Positions 47,443 to 59,587 of a stretch of 64,000 nucleotides of DNA are shown here, piece after piece. Source of the DNA: Caprella mutica (taxonomy: Eukaryota; Arthropoda; Malacostraca; Amphipoda; Caprellidae); the NCBI GenBank assembly GCA_947561585.1, contig CANNZV010001471.1, positions 62,001-126,000 on the forward strand, in the 5' to 3' direction. Position numbers and translations under genes: made by a program. The notes under the pieces were generated by a model. That model was given only the letters and a program-made list of their open reading frames with translations, was not told where the DNA came from and did no database searches. Position 1 is the first letter of the stretch. Every line of letters begins with the position of its first letter.

Positions 47443-47796
47443 GTAGGGTAAGTTACGAATTATCGGTCAGTTCCACATCTTCGGTCATTGAAGAAAAAAC
47501 GATTTAATAATAGCTATTTTATTTTATCCATGAAACTTGCATGCATCATGGATACCAATTGAAACTACTAGTAGGTATCATGGATACCAATTGAAACTAC
47601 TAGTAGGTATCATGGATACCAATTGAAACTACTAGTAGGTATCATGGATACCAATTGAAACTACTAGTAGGTATCATGGATATCAATTGAAACTACTAGT
47701 AGGTATCATGGATACCAATAAAATAACTATCAATATAACGTGTTTTCTTGTATGACCGAAGATGTGAATCTGACCGATAATTCGTAACTTACCCTA
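47443..47796. mobile_element. FB1 element, full, with tandemised half-core
   Basis: TAGGGTAAGTTACGAATTAT facing ATAATTCGTAACTTACCCTA (TA-flanked). The centre holds five copies of a 32-bp unit AATTGAAACTACTAGTAGGT + ATCATGGATACC in place of the usual palindrome. Confidence 0.9.
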
Positions 47797-48512
47797 ATTA
47801 AATTAAGCACATAATAGATAACCTAATTCATCGGCACCTTATTTCATTTTAACTGATTGAAATAAGTTCTAAGAATTGGGTTGATAGAGAAAGGTGCGCG
47901 CGTTCATTGTAATCGTTCTTTTAGTTCAGTTCAAAAACTCTCCTTTTAGAAGGATCCTTTAGAGCTCCTCTCCATTCCTTCTAAATCCTGTTTACTCCCG
48001 AACTTTTGCCAGTGTTTTGATCAGATATTTTAAATTAAATTCCCTGAAAGTTTTGGGCAGATGCAAACATGTTCTTTGGGGGCTGTTGACACTGGCAAAC
48101 GGCGGGCACGACTGGGACGCTGTTTTTGAGACCCCATCTTTGATTGGATCCTCTGTCGATAATCTTTTGATGTATGGCTTCTTTTTCAATATCACAGAAT
48201 TGCTATATTGATCCAGATAGGCAATTAAACTGCGTGAAGGACTGACAAGGTAATTCGGAACAGGTTATCAAGGGAAAATAGTCATCATCGTCGCGAGATT
48301 AATTCGTTCAAATGTTTATTTGTCTGTTGAAGATGTTTGAACCTTTTGATATAATCTGGCAGAGAATTCATCATTGATTGATCAAAGACGCAACCAATCA
48401 ACTAAGTTAATATCAGAAAATAAATGATTTCAATTATCATGATAAATTCATTAGGAAAATCGTATAATTCATGCGTCAGTAATAATAGTTACTATTAACT
48501 TTTATTATAGAT
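47797..48512. other. Non-coding stretch with overlapping antisense ORFs
   Basis: 48000-48210 is open on both strands (64-67 aa) and higher in G+C than its surroundings, but no product is recognised. Confidence 0.2.
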
Positions 48513-48645
48513 GGTATCCATGGTACCTGTAGGTATCATGGATACCAAGTGAAATAAATGGTATAAAACAATTATTAATGGATATTCATTTTTTCCTTAT
48601 GTGATTGTTAATGTGGAACTATCCAATAACTCAGAATTGATCCTA
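48513..48645. mobile_element. FB1 core and right arm
   Basis: ggtatccatggtacctgtag with partner, then TTATGTGATTGTTAATGTGG and CCAATAACTCAGAATTGATC. Confidence 0.65.
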
Positions 48646-49562
48646 TATATGACATGCAGAGTAATGAGAACTGCTTAGATATATCAATATAAACAATTTT
48701 TATTTTTTTATATCACTATTTAATATAAAATATCTATTGAATGCATTTGATGTTCTATTTATTCACAGTATTTAATAATGCAGGTCAGTTTAGAAGATAA
48801 TTCTCCACATTGTTTCTTCAATAAAAAGAAGGTGCAGATTTGAAATGTTGAAGTTAAAAATAATGGGACAATTGACCTACAGTTTTAATGTTCATGAACT
48901 GCCTTGTGAAGGTCAGGGCACAAAAAAGAATTAAAAGACAATTGAATAAATGAATAAAATGAGTAATTCTGTATGAATGAATAAGGTTATTTTTTTAAGT
49001 TTAAAGGAATATTTACAATATAAATATATTTTATAAATTATTTACACATTGTCGCACTAATTTACTGGACGTATAAGAAAAAAAAGCATTACAACTATAA
49101 TATACTAAAATTAAATTAGATATAATTATTCGAAATATATTTTCAATATTAGGTAGTTATTATGTTTATTATAGTTTTATATATATAAACTATATACACA
49201 GATATAAATATAATTATCTTTGATAAGCAATATAATACTAAAAATGATATATTTTCATTGTAACTAATATATAGATGTGCATAAATGATTGTGATATAAC
49301 CTATGTACTAACCTACTTATTTTGTATGATATATCGTATATATGACATAGATATTACATAGATATTATATAGATATTATATAGATATGACATAGATATTA
49401 TATAGTGCCAATGTAAATCTTTTTATTTTTTGTATGAATATTTGCACAGAAATAAAAGGGAATATGTATTATATATAATGATATAATAAGTTATTAATAT
49501 CTATACATTCATAAATATAAAGTTAATATACAATAAATGAATGCATGAAGTTGTAGATAGTA
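48646..49562. other. Very AT-rich stretch
   Basis: No gene. Short ATATAGATATT repeats near 49340-49400. Confidence 0.5.
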
Positions 49563-49650
49563 TAGGGTAAGTTCCATGTTATTGTACAGTTCCACATTTT
49601 CGAACACATGATAGGAAAAATGTAGAATAATTCACTATTTTAACTCGTTA
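49563..49650. mobile_element. FB1 left end
   Basis: AGGGTAAGTTCCATGTTATT and CACATTTTCGAACACATG; adjoined at 49655 by GACTCTCTTTTCTCTGACTG, related to the 32-bp array unit of 12631-13015. Confidence 0.6.
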
Positions 49651-49919
49651 TTGACTCTCTTTTCTCTGACTGTACATCAAAGTAGTCTATTTAATAATAT
49701 TAATATTAATGAGCTTACCAATAGGAGTTATTATTGATATTATTTATGTTTGATGGAATTTGTAGGACTCCATTGAAGATTTAGGAGTTCTAATCCTTGA
49801 GAGGCGTGCAGTATTCCCCCTGCTTCAGCTCACTCTAATTCTGTCTGTTGGCATTGCGCAATGAACCACTTGCTCTGATCCTCTAGCAGATTATGCACTC
49901 GAGCATCACGCACTCATTT

Positions 49920-50122
49920 CTAGTACATCCTTAGGTTTTCATTTGTATCATTGATTACCTATTTGCATCCTTAGGTGTCCATTTGTATCATTAGATACTG
50001 ATTTGTATCTTTAGGTATCTAGTTCCAGCATTGGTATCCATGATACCTATATGTATCGTCAGATACCCATTTACATCTTTAGGTATCTATTTCCAGCATT
50101 GGTATCCATGATACCTACACCT
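49920..50122. repeat. Loose tandem of FB1 core fragments
   Basis: TTGGTATCCATGATACCTA occurs at about 50032 and 50098, between CATTTGTATC.TTAGGTATC-like repeats; no FB1 ends here. Confidence 0.55.
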
Positions 50123-50154
50123 ATCTATACTAACTGTTGTAGTTCACTATAATG

Positions 50155-50430
50155 GAGTTCAACCCGCTTCACCCTTTTGTTTTTTTAACGCCGCAGAAAA
50201 AATCTTCTTACCAGCCGGACAGCTAATCTAACGTTTGGTGGACAATATCTCTATGTATTTATAATATATAGGTTTTTTTCAGTTTTCGTTGAAAGTTTCA
50301 TTCGGCGAAAGGATCGGTTATTTCATTGGACGCATGATAATTGATTTTAACAGGCAAACCATTCTGAACGCAAGTTTTTTTTAACGCTGCGTCAAAAAGA
50401 CGCTCGTGTGTGGGAGAGGGGGCCTTAAAC
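50155..50430. mobile_element. FB6-like element
   Basis: Right end AACGCTGCGTCAAAAAGACG then CTCGTGTGTGGGAGAGGGGG; left side TTTTTTTAACGCCGCAGAAA. Only part of the inversion is preserved. Confidence 0.45.
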
Positions 50431-50520
50431 AATTAATAATTTAACGAAAATATAATCGTTACTGAGGCTAATGTCTTTATTATGATATTTAACGAATAAA
50501 TACCATCAACATTTACCGTA

Positions 50521-50769
50521 ATGGACAATAACAGACGATCTGCCGATGGTAAATTACCGATTGGGTCCACGGTTGCCAGAGTGGAAAATGTGGAAGTTTT
50601 GAGTGAGTACCTACACCAAATTGGCTTTAGTTTGGCAAAATATTTTGGTGCTCTGAGTACTTTGCGCTTCACGGACTTCAAAACAAAAATAAAATCTCAT
50701 AATGCAACTCTCGATGAATGGGAGGATTGTTATTTACAAACAATAACAATTGCAAAACAATTTATCTAA
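50521..50769 (+). CDS. Unrecognised ORF, 82 aa, with a repeated 5' end
   Basis: ATG-started frame MDNNRRSADGKLPIGSTVAR, continuing with VEVLSEYLHQIGFSLAKYFG and ending at TAA. The DNA around the ATG (about 50450-50560) also occurs in opposite orientation at 8085-8160 and in part at 21648-21720, keeping the ATG. The 8085 copy diverges after about nine codons. This suggests the leader and first codons of a dispersed multi-copy element or gene family. No function is recognised. Confidence 0.3.
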   Translation: MDNNRRSADGKLPIGSTVARVENVEVLSEYLHQIGFSLAKYFGALSTLRFTDFKTKIKSHNATLDEWEDCYLQTITIAKQFI

Positions 50770-51629
50770 AGAGAATATTGCATTTTAAAGATATTTGTAG
50801 AGAAACAAAATTAATTAAAAAAAAAATCATCATGAACATATATAAATAAATAAGGTAATGGATCATTTTACTAATATATATTTATTATATACTATAACAT
50901 AATCATTTAAATATAAAATTCAAATATAGTTTAACAATTAATTCCAAGAAAGAAAATTGTTCAAATAATGTTTTATAATAAACATATGAATTAATCAGTT
51001 ACCTCAATAAATATTAATATAACTTCAAAGATATGTGCCATTATGTTGCTTATAATAACAATAAACGAATTACGTGTAATGTTGGTAAATATTCCTTATT
51101 TCGAAAGATCCTTTGTAGATATGCTTTGTAAATACAGTTGAAAGAGTACGATTTTAATTGCATTTTAGAGTTTAAAGAAAGGCTCATTGCATTTGTTGAT
51201 CAATGCTAAGTGTTGATCTATATTGAAACAATATATCGATTTTTTAATGACTGGTGTATGCCATAGTTGTATAATATACAACTATGTATAAAATAATCAT
51301 ACTGGAATGATCCTTTCCGTAGATCATTCATTCAATTAAATTAATTTTATTCGATTAAAATGTTTATTATCATCCCTATATAGTGTGGTAATATTTGCCT
51401 CTTCTTGCAAACATGAAGTACTTTGCTAACTTCAACGCTAATAATTATTTGTAATTGGAAACAGTTTTATAATCTTCACTAATCAATTTTAGAATATAGG
51501 TATATTCAAAATCACACATTCATGGAGAACTCAATTAATATCTATCTACCAGATCAAAACTTAATATGATACAGTTAAATGTTTCTATAATGAAATCCTG
51601 TATAGTGAAATGTAGAGTGTAGTAATACA
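50770..51629. other. AT-rich non-coding stretch
   Basis: No gene. 51588-51612 (ATGAAATCCTGTATAGTGAAAT) resembles FB2 arm sequence. Confidence 0.4.
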
Positions 51630-51742
51630 TGCAGGTATCATGGATACCAAAGAAACTAACGAGATAAATAATATTTATCATATATACATTTTCTCACATG
51701 ATCGAAAATGTTGAACGGTTCAATAACTTAGAAGTTTCCCTA
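51630..51742. mobile_element. FB1 half core and right arm
   Basis: GCAGGTATCATGGATACC, then CACATGATCGAAAATGTTGA and CAATAACTTAGAAGTTTCCC. Confidence 0.7.
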
Positions 51743-53732
51743 GAAAAAATGTTAATTAATATAGTGTAGAATGTAAGAGATTTAATTTCCTCAATTAAGT
51801 GCAAAACATTCCGTGATTGCTATTCCAAAAATGTGATGCCGGAATTTGTTTATATTAATCAATTTATATTTCGGTTTCATATTTTTCTCTAACAAAAACT
51901 AGTTTGAATATATTTGTGAAAAGACGGATATTATGTTCGTCCACAAAAAATCCCTAACGGAAAAATAGAAAATAGGTTGTTTTTAAAAAATACATCGTAG
52001 AGATATATTCTTTAGAGCGGAAAGTATTGCCAATAGATCACTCATTGAAGCATGTATAAATATCTCTATTTACAAAACACAAGCAAGAGTTCTCTGTCTC
52101 TATCGACCACACAAGGTATGTGTATCTCTATAAAAAGGAAACTTTTTCAGTTTCAAGAAGCAGCCCCGATCTCTTCTACTTTCAATACTTTGCAAAAACT
52201 TGCTAGAATTCCATAAAGAATATGTGCAAGACACAATATATTGTATGGGCGAGGGTATCGGCTATATAAAATATATTCACTTGATATTATACGCTGCGGC
52301 GAAGAAGGAACACTGTGCTGAAGTTAGAGTTTTCGTTTTGATGTTTATTAGGAGATAAATCCTCTTTGATGGTATGTGGAACAATATCATTATATGTGAA
52401 AACAGTAAAGCTGTTTTCACATAAGTACAATCCTGTACAGTGATTGTAGTGTCATGAGTGAGGAAATAGCCAGTATAGTGACTTTTTTTACAGTCTACCA
52501 TGAATGATCATTTCTAGAACAGCTTCAGTTCTTATAAACATGAAGTAATTGCATGTCGAAGTAAATAACGCTTTATTTGGTATTTATTTTTCTCTTTTTG
52601 CACATTTAACATTAATTGGCGTAAATGCAAGACATTTAGACTGCGTTTAACCATTGCAAGAGCATATCAAACTCACACACGCAGAGTTAATGTCCTCACA
52701 CGAAGGCAACACTAAAATATTTAGCGCGAAAACTTCTACGTGGTTAAAGATTCAACAGCGGAGGGCACTGTCGTAACTCTGGCGAAGTCCACAGCGACCA
52801 TTCGACTGATAGTTCTAAACTCCTTCTCTAACTATTTAATTTGGCACTCCATTTTCGGGGGCATTTACACCAGAAACTTTTGTCTTTGGAATTGTCAATT
52901 TTTAGATGGAGGGGGGCACCTTTTTCTCCATAGTTATCAACTGCGTGTACTTTGCGTCTAAAAATACACTATAGATATTCTTCCGTTATTATAATATTTA
53001 TATTCACTTGCGATATCTTAATAAAAGAAACCAGAAAATTATTTAAGAAATCAATTGCTAGTAGAATTATAATTTAAAATTACAATACTGTAATTAGAAA
53101 CATTATGTATTTTAACAATATTCATTAATTATGTATTCTGCACTTCTATGTCAGCTTCATAATTTTCTATATGAGACAGTGATTCTAATTGTGTATTAGT
53201 GATGTGTCTCCATCACAATGTGATGATCCACCAGTGATCTATATCCTCAACTCAATGACATGAATAATCAAGATGTGATGTAATCATTGGTGAGACGGTG
53301 ATTCATGGGCCAGAATATCTCCAAATAATGACATGATCATCATTAGATATCACGGAGACTTAGATTATAATAATGTTCGGTTTGGATGACTTATTATTAG
53401 GTATCTATCAATCATTGTCTTGGGATGTCAACTTCGTCGCAATGGGGTATTACATCGCAAGATGAAATGTGTGATTATGCAGCACTGTATTGAACATCTT
53501 CATGAATTCTATTTTCATTTAATAATTTAGTCCTAATTTAGAACCTCAATATTATCTTAGATATATAAATGATATTAGATAAAATATTTAAAGTAAATAT
53601 CCGGGTGACGAAATCTTTTCTTTCGAATAATTGTTATTAGAAGTAACATTCATTTTAATTCAAAACACAAATCTGTGCCTTTTAAAAAAAATCCTAGATT
53701 ATCTTCAGCGTATAATCAGTTCTATACCCCTA
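51743..53732. other. Long stretch without supported gene
   Basis: 52375-52510 has FB2-like pieces (CAATCCTGTACAGTGATTG, CAGTATAGTGACTTTTTTTA). 53195-53350 has loose TGATGATC/GTGATG repeats related to the 40-bp array. 52740-52961 is open but unrecognised. Confidence 0.3.
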
Positions 53733-53881
53733 TAGTGTAAGTTACCAATTATTGGTCTGTTCCACATCTTCGATTATATAAGAAAAGACGATTTAATAAT
53801 ACATAGTTTTATAATTATTATATAGTTTTTCTTATATTTACGAAGATGTGCAACTGACCGATAATTCATAACTTACCCTAT
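53733..53881. mobile_element. FB1 element, full, no core, TA-flanked
   Basis: TAGTGTAAGTTACCAATTAT facing ATAATTCATAACTTACCCTA; CACATCTTCGATTATATAAG facing TATATTTACGAAGATGTG. Confidence 0.85.
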
Positions 53882-54835
53882 TAGATTTCACAAAATCTAA
53901 TATCACCAAACTTTACCCTCTCCTCCCTCATTTTCTCCCCCCCCCCCTCCACATGGCGTGTCATAGCCTCGTTACTCTCACTGATCCCCGCCACCACTCA
54001 GCCAATGTCGTAGAGCACTAATCAGACCAAATTACAGCCCAATGCTGTGACACAGCGCCACCTGTTGAGCAATAATCTCAGCCTGTTTTAGTGTGAGAAA
54101 AGTCAGCCAAGAGTGTGTGTGTCATTGCTCTGATTTATCTGAACTGGTACAGTACCTGCTCAGTGAGAGTTCTATTAATATAATGGCATTAGAATTATAT
54201 TAAAATGCATACAACATGTTATTAATTTATCAAAAATTATATTTTTTACTCTTTAGGGTCAAAAATCTTATATTTTCAATTATTAATTTTATTGTGACTT
54301 CCGTATAAATATAACTGCAGCAAATTATTAGTTTGAATTTTAACTTATTTACACCAACTTTATGAGGCGCTGTTGATAGAATGACTGTTTCATCCATTTT
54401 GTGACACACGGACAGACAGACGAACGGACAGACAGACAGATGGACGGACAGACAGACAGATGGGGCTCTTATTATAGTACAGATATATCATTGTTACGAA
54501 GCTACAGGACTGTAATTACAGGCATACATTCAATATACATTTTCCCACACTCAAAATCCCTCTAATCAATTTACAGGCGACACTTTTTAGTAGGACTGAA
54601 GTTTGGTAATTCAGCACAACAAATAAGGAACTTTTGTACCCTCAAGCTGTTTCCTTTTGAGAATATTTAAGGATTACTCATGGAAACTCTATGGGGAAAC
54701 AGTGAACTATGGGAGTATATCTTGATGGCTAAATTTGCGAAGGAATGTATGGCTACACATTTAAATGAATTCATTAGCGAGGTGAAAATAATATACATGA
54801 GTAGTTTTAATTCAACGAATAAGTAAATAGAAGTA
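53882..54835. other. Non-coding stretch with simple repeats
   Basis: A run of 13 C at about 53937 and GACAGACAGATGGACG repeats at 54410-54465. No gene. Confidence 0.5.
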
Positions 54836-54883
54836 GAGTGAGTTTCGAGTTATTGAATAGTTATACGTTTTCGATCATGTTTG

Positions 54884-54921
<38 letters not shown>

Positions 54922-54965
54922 AATTGGTATCCGTGATACTTGCAGGTATAATGGATACCAATAAA
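54836..54965. mobile_element. FB1 left arm and core around a TA microsatellite
   Basis: GAGTGAGTTTCGAGTTATTG, CGTTTTCGATCATG, (TA)n at about 54888-54914, then core ggtatccgtgatacttgcag with partner. Confidence 0.65.
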
Positions 54966-55828
54966 GGTATATCTCTTACATAATAATATCGAAACGTACT
55001 CGAATCCTTACATTAAAAATAAAATAGATTATGTAATAAATTGATTCTATATAATTTCCTTTGCATCCAACGCAATAATAGAAAATGAATAAATAAATAA
55101 CAAGTTACCGCTTTCTCTGTGCGCATCCTTTGGTTTCTAGACTGCGCATTAAGTTGCGTACAGGTGTAATTTAAGAGCATCTGCGCAGCTACTGACATAG
55201 TGCGTCATTACGGCTAATTATGGGCTGTAGAAATATCACCATAAAAATTGATTAGCAATGAATAAGACTGTACACTCTTATTAGGAACAGAAGAGCTCCC
55301 TCCTTTACAATAGAAGAAAACTGTCAGAAAATTCTCCCCTTTGTTGGAACTATCGACAAACTATAGAGTTGTGGAAGGATATACTATAATAAATATCTAA
55401 CTTAGAGTATCCTAAATTTAAATGGTTTGTTTGAATCTTTTTCCAATGATTGTAGTATGATTTGGATGGTAATTTTGGTAGAAAATTGGAAATATATCTG
55501 AGAAATATCTATAAAAAAAGACAAAAAGTTATTTCTTGACAGTTTTTAAATGTTCAACTCTCATTCACATTTCAATATTACCATTAATTTATTATAGGAA
55601 TTAAAATAAGTTTCTAAACATGTGCATAATCATTTCACTAGAGAGTAAATCGAATTAAGCTGATTTAATAATAGTTTCAGAGGTTCACATTTGATGAGTC
55701 GATTCAATTAGTTCTTTCATCAACATCAGAGGCGAATATATTATAACAAAAAGCATTAGTAGTTCATCCTATTATTTACGTTATTTTACCTCAGTTAGGG
55801 ATATTGAGAAGTACATCATCCGTATGAT
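54966..55828. other. AT-rich non-coding stretch
   Basis: No gene or repeat recognised. Confidence 0.4.
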
Positions 55829-56878
55829 CAGTAGAACTCCTCTATAGTGAACGAGTTAGCATAAACTCCGAATAGTGAACAAATTTTCTTTAGTCTGCGA
55901 TTAATTATCATCAGTTTTTGATAACTAAAGGCTATTTCATGGCAGACTGAAGAAAATTTGTTCACTATACGGGGTAAATCCTAACTCATTCACTATAGAG
56001 GAGTTCACTATAGAGGAGTTCACTATAGAGGAGTTCACTATAGAGGAGTTCACTATAGAGGAGTTCACTATAGAGGAGTTCACTATAGAGGAGTTCACTA
56101 TAGAGGAGTTCACTATAGGGGAATTCACTATAGAGGAGTTCACTATAGAGGAGTTCACTATAGAGGAGTTCACTATAGAGGAGTTCACTATAGAGGAGTT
56201 CACTATAGAGGAGTTCACTATAGAGGAGTTCACTATAGAGGAGTTCACTATAGAGGAGTTCACTATAGAGGAGTTCACTATAGAGGAGTTCACTATAGAG
56301 GAGTTCACTATAGAGGAGTTCACTATAGAGGAGTTCACTATAGGGGAATTCACTATAGAGGAGTTCACTATAGAGGAGTTCACTATAGAGGAGTTCACTA
56401 TAGAGGAGTTCACTATAGAGGAGTTCACTATAGAGGAGTTCACTATAGAGGAGTTCACTTTAGAGGAGTTCACTATGGAGGAGTTCACTATAGAGGAGTT
56501 CACTTTAGAGGAGTTCACTATGGAGGAGTTCACTATAGAGGAGTTCACTATAGAGGAGTTCACTATAGAGGAGTTCACTATAGAGGAGTTCACTATAGAG
56601 GAGTTCACTATAGAGGAGTTCACTATAGAGGAGTTCACTATAGGGGAATTCACTATAGAGGAGTTCACTATAGAGGAGTTCACTATAGAGGAGTTCACTA
56701 TAGAGGAGTTCACTATAGAGGAGTTCACTATAGAGGAGTTCACTATAGAGGAGTTCACTTTAGAGGAGTTCACTATGGAGGAGTTCACTATAGAGGAGTT
56801 CACTTTAGAGGAGTTCACTATGGAGGAGTTCACTATAGAGGAGTTCACTTTAGAGGAGTCCACTATAGAGAAGTTAAA
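55829..56878. mobile_element. FB2 element with strongly expanded right arm
   Basis: CAGTAGAACTCCTCTATAGT at 55829, core GATAACTAAAGGCTATTTCA and GGCAGACTGAAGAAAATTTG, then the 15-bp array. Confidence 0.85.
55988..56878. repeat. 15-bp tandem array, about 59 copies, with a 300-bp higher-order repeat
   Basis: Unit TTCACTATAGAGGAG. The rare TAGGGGAATT variant sits at 56116, 56341 and 56641; CTTTAGAGGAGTTCACTATGG pairs at about 56459 and 56504 recur at 56759 and 56804. The 300-bp shift shows a 20-unit block duplication. Gives EEFTI/NSSIV frames; not genes. Confidence 0.95.
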
Positions 56879-57443
56879 CTGAACCAATCACTACATCAAG
56901 CACAGGACAGTCTCGTAAAGACAAGTGACATGTACACTGTATAGTGTCTACCGAGCAATCCTAGCGATTTAGTTACAGAGACCCCCCCTAGGGATGGTAT
57001 TTGTCTCAGCCACAATGTGGTCAGTGTACCATTATTATTCATGGCTTGGCCCCATGAAGCGATATCGTGAGATTAGAGCTAAAGTAATTCAAACATTATT
57101 CTCCACATCTCTCCTCTGCATACCCTGTATATTAAGACTCGTGGTTCTTGCAGGCTTTGAAGTCGCAAATTAACATCTGTTCGAAATTTCATACGAAGCT
57201 TGAGGTAAAAATCACGATTTGATGAAGTTGTTTCGTCATTAGAAATGTTAGTGGATAAAAGAATTATGAAGAGATTGTTTTTAGTAAACGAGAATAAACT
57301 TTGTATAGAGTTGTTTGTAAATTTTAAAAATAGATATAGGTTCTATCTGAAATCTTTTGTGGAGAATTTTTTCATTATTATACTTAAACGTTTCATTATA
57401 ATAAAACTTTAGCTTAGAAGTCAATATGCTTAGAAGTTAGGTG

Positions 57444-57733
57444 TTACTCCAAAAATAGATTAACTCCAGTAGAACTCTTCTATAATGATATCCTGTATAG
57501 TGAAATGTAGTGTCCTCAGTAAGGAAGTAGCCCTTATACTTATATAGTAAGCAAATTTTCTTTAGTCTGCCATCAAATGGCCATTAGTTATAGAAAACTA
57601 ATGGCCATTAATAGCAGACTAAGAAAATTTGTTCACTATAGAGACTAATTCTTTACTCGGGACAAAACATTCACTACATAGGATTTTAATTATGTAGAGG
57701 AGTTCTACTGGAGTTAATCCATTTTTGGAGTAT
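57444..57733. mobile_element. FB2 element, unexpanded, complete
   Basis: TACTCCAAAAATAGATTAAC + TCCAGTAGAACTC faces GAGTTCTACTGGAGTTAATC + CATTTTTGGAGTA. Centre AATGGCCATTAGTTATAG with AACTAATGGCCATT is palindromic and includes TTTAGTCTGCC/GCAGACTAAG, the FB2 core. Confidence 0.85.
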
Positions 57734-57954
57734 TCTACAGACATCTAAACACATTGCATTTACCAAACGTCTAACACACATCACAATTAGCAGACGTCTA
57801 ACAATATATGAACGTCTAACAATAGATGTCAAGTTCTATCACCTACAAACTAATCACCTAATGAGCTGCCGATGATGTTTGTCCTGGCCTCTGAGGTACA
57901 TTAGACAGAGTGTTCGGAGACCTGGACTTGAGAATCGATAGTCTCCTGGTGAAC

Positions 57955-59124
57955 TACTTAGCGAGTTGTAAGAAATAACTCACTTAGCGAGTTGTAAGAA
58001 CTATAATTCACTTAGAGAGTTGTAAGAAATAACTCACTTAGCGAGTTGTAAGAAATAACTCACTTAGCAAGTTGTAAGAAATAACTCACTTAGCGAGTTG
58101 TAAGAAATAACTCACTTGGCGAGTTGTAAGAAATAACTCACTTAGCGAGTTGTAAGAAATAACTCACTTAGCGAGTTGTAAGAAATAACTCACTTAGCGA
58201 GTTGTAAGAAATAACTCACTTAGCGAGTTGTAAGAAATAACTCACTTAGCGAGTTGTAAGAAATAACTCACTTAGCGAGTTGTAAGAAATAACTCACTTA
58301 GCGAGTTGTAAGAAATAACTCACTTAGCGAGTTGTAAGAAATAACTCACTTAGCGAGTTGTAAGAACTATAATTCACTTAGAGAGTTGTAAGAAATAACT
58401 CACTTAGCGAGTTGTAAGAAATAACTCACTTAGCGAGTTGTAAGAAATAACTCACTTAGCGAGTTGTAAGAAATAACTCACTTAGCGAGTTGTAAGAAAT
58501 AACTCACTTAGCGAGTTGTAAGAAATAACTCACTTAGCGAGTTGTAAGAAATAACTCACTTAGCGAGTTGTAAGAAATAACTCACTTAGCGAGTTGTAAG
58601 AACTAACTCACTTAGCGAGTTGTAAGAAATAACTCACTTAGCGAGTTGTAAGAAATAACTCACTTAGCGAGTTGTAAGAAATAACTCACTTAGCGAGTTG
58701 TAAGAAATAACTCACTTAGCGAGTTGTAAGAAATAACTCACTTAGCGAGTTGTAAGAAATAACTCACTTAGCGAGTTGTAAGAAATAACTCACTTAGCGA
58801 GTTGTAAGAAATAACTCACTTAGCGAGTTGTAAGAAATAACTCACTTAGCGAGTTGTAAGAAATAACTCACTTAGCGAGTTGTAAGAAATAACTCACTTA
58901 GCGAGTTGTAAGAAATAACTCACTTAGCGAGTTGTAAGAAATAACTCACTTAGCGAGTTGTAAAAAATACCTCACTTAGCGAGTTGTAAGAAATAACTCA
59001 CTTAGCGAGTTGTAAGAAATAACTCACTTAGCGAGTTGTAAGAAATAACTCACTTAGCGAGTTGTAAGAAATAACTCACTTAGCGAGTTGTAAGAACTAA
59101 CTCACTTAGCGAGTTGTAAGAACT
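57955..59124. repeat. 26-bp tandem array, about 45 copies
   Basis: Unit CACTTAGCGAGTTGTAAGAA plus ATAACT. The variant CTATAATTCACTTAGAGAG occurs at 58001 and 58367 (shift 366 bp), marking a block duplication; otherwise highly uniform, suggesting recent expansion. Confidence 0.95.
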
Positions 59125-59400
59125 AGTTTGTCATTTTATTTTATATGAAACTGTTAGAATTACAAGCTTTTAATTATTAATTGATTTGTCTTCATTGTTT
59201 TTGAATGAATTCAGTGAATCAGTAATTTTCATTCGACAAGCATGTAGTTCCAGTGGGTACTTAAAAGTAATACTTTATATGTAAATAATTATCAATAATA
59301 TGATTTATATTATATATGGAATTCGTTCAAAATATGAAAGAAGTAAATAGCATAAATTAAAGCTTTTAAATATTGAAAATAGCTTTTAACTGAATGAGTG

Positions 59401-59512
59401 TCCCAGGCAGCAAGGGTTTATTCCTGGGATATTAAAGGAATATCCCAGGGATATATCCTTCTTCCCAGGGTTATTCCCTTAATATCCCAGGAATAATGTT
59501 TGCTACCTGGGG
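59401..59512. mobile_element. FB4 element, unexpanded
   Basis: CCCAGGCAGCAAGGGTTTAT faces ATAATGTTTGCTACCTGGGG; two internal ATTCCTGGGATATTAA/TTAATATCCCAGGAAT dyads. Confidence 0.75.
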
Positions 59513-59587
59513 TCTTTTCTCCTAGTCCGTCTATAGAAATACCATCTAGTACTTTTTACACCAAACACACTGTCTTACATCAGTCTG

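Noticed and set aside
48017..48211. Plus-strand 64-aa ORF as a CLCA-like first exon (LANGGHDWDAVF)
   Set aside because: Wrong strand for the gene, and similarity limited to a few residues.
57955..59124. CRISPR-like array
   Set aside because: Units of 26 bp abut directly with no unique spacers; eukaryotic minisatellite. The same applies to every other array here.
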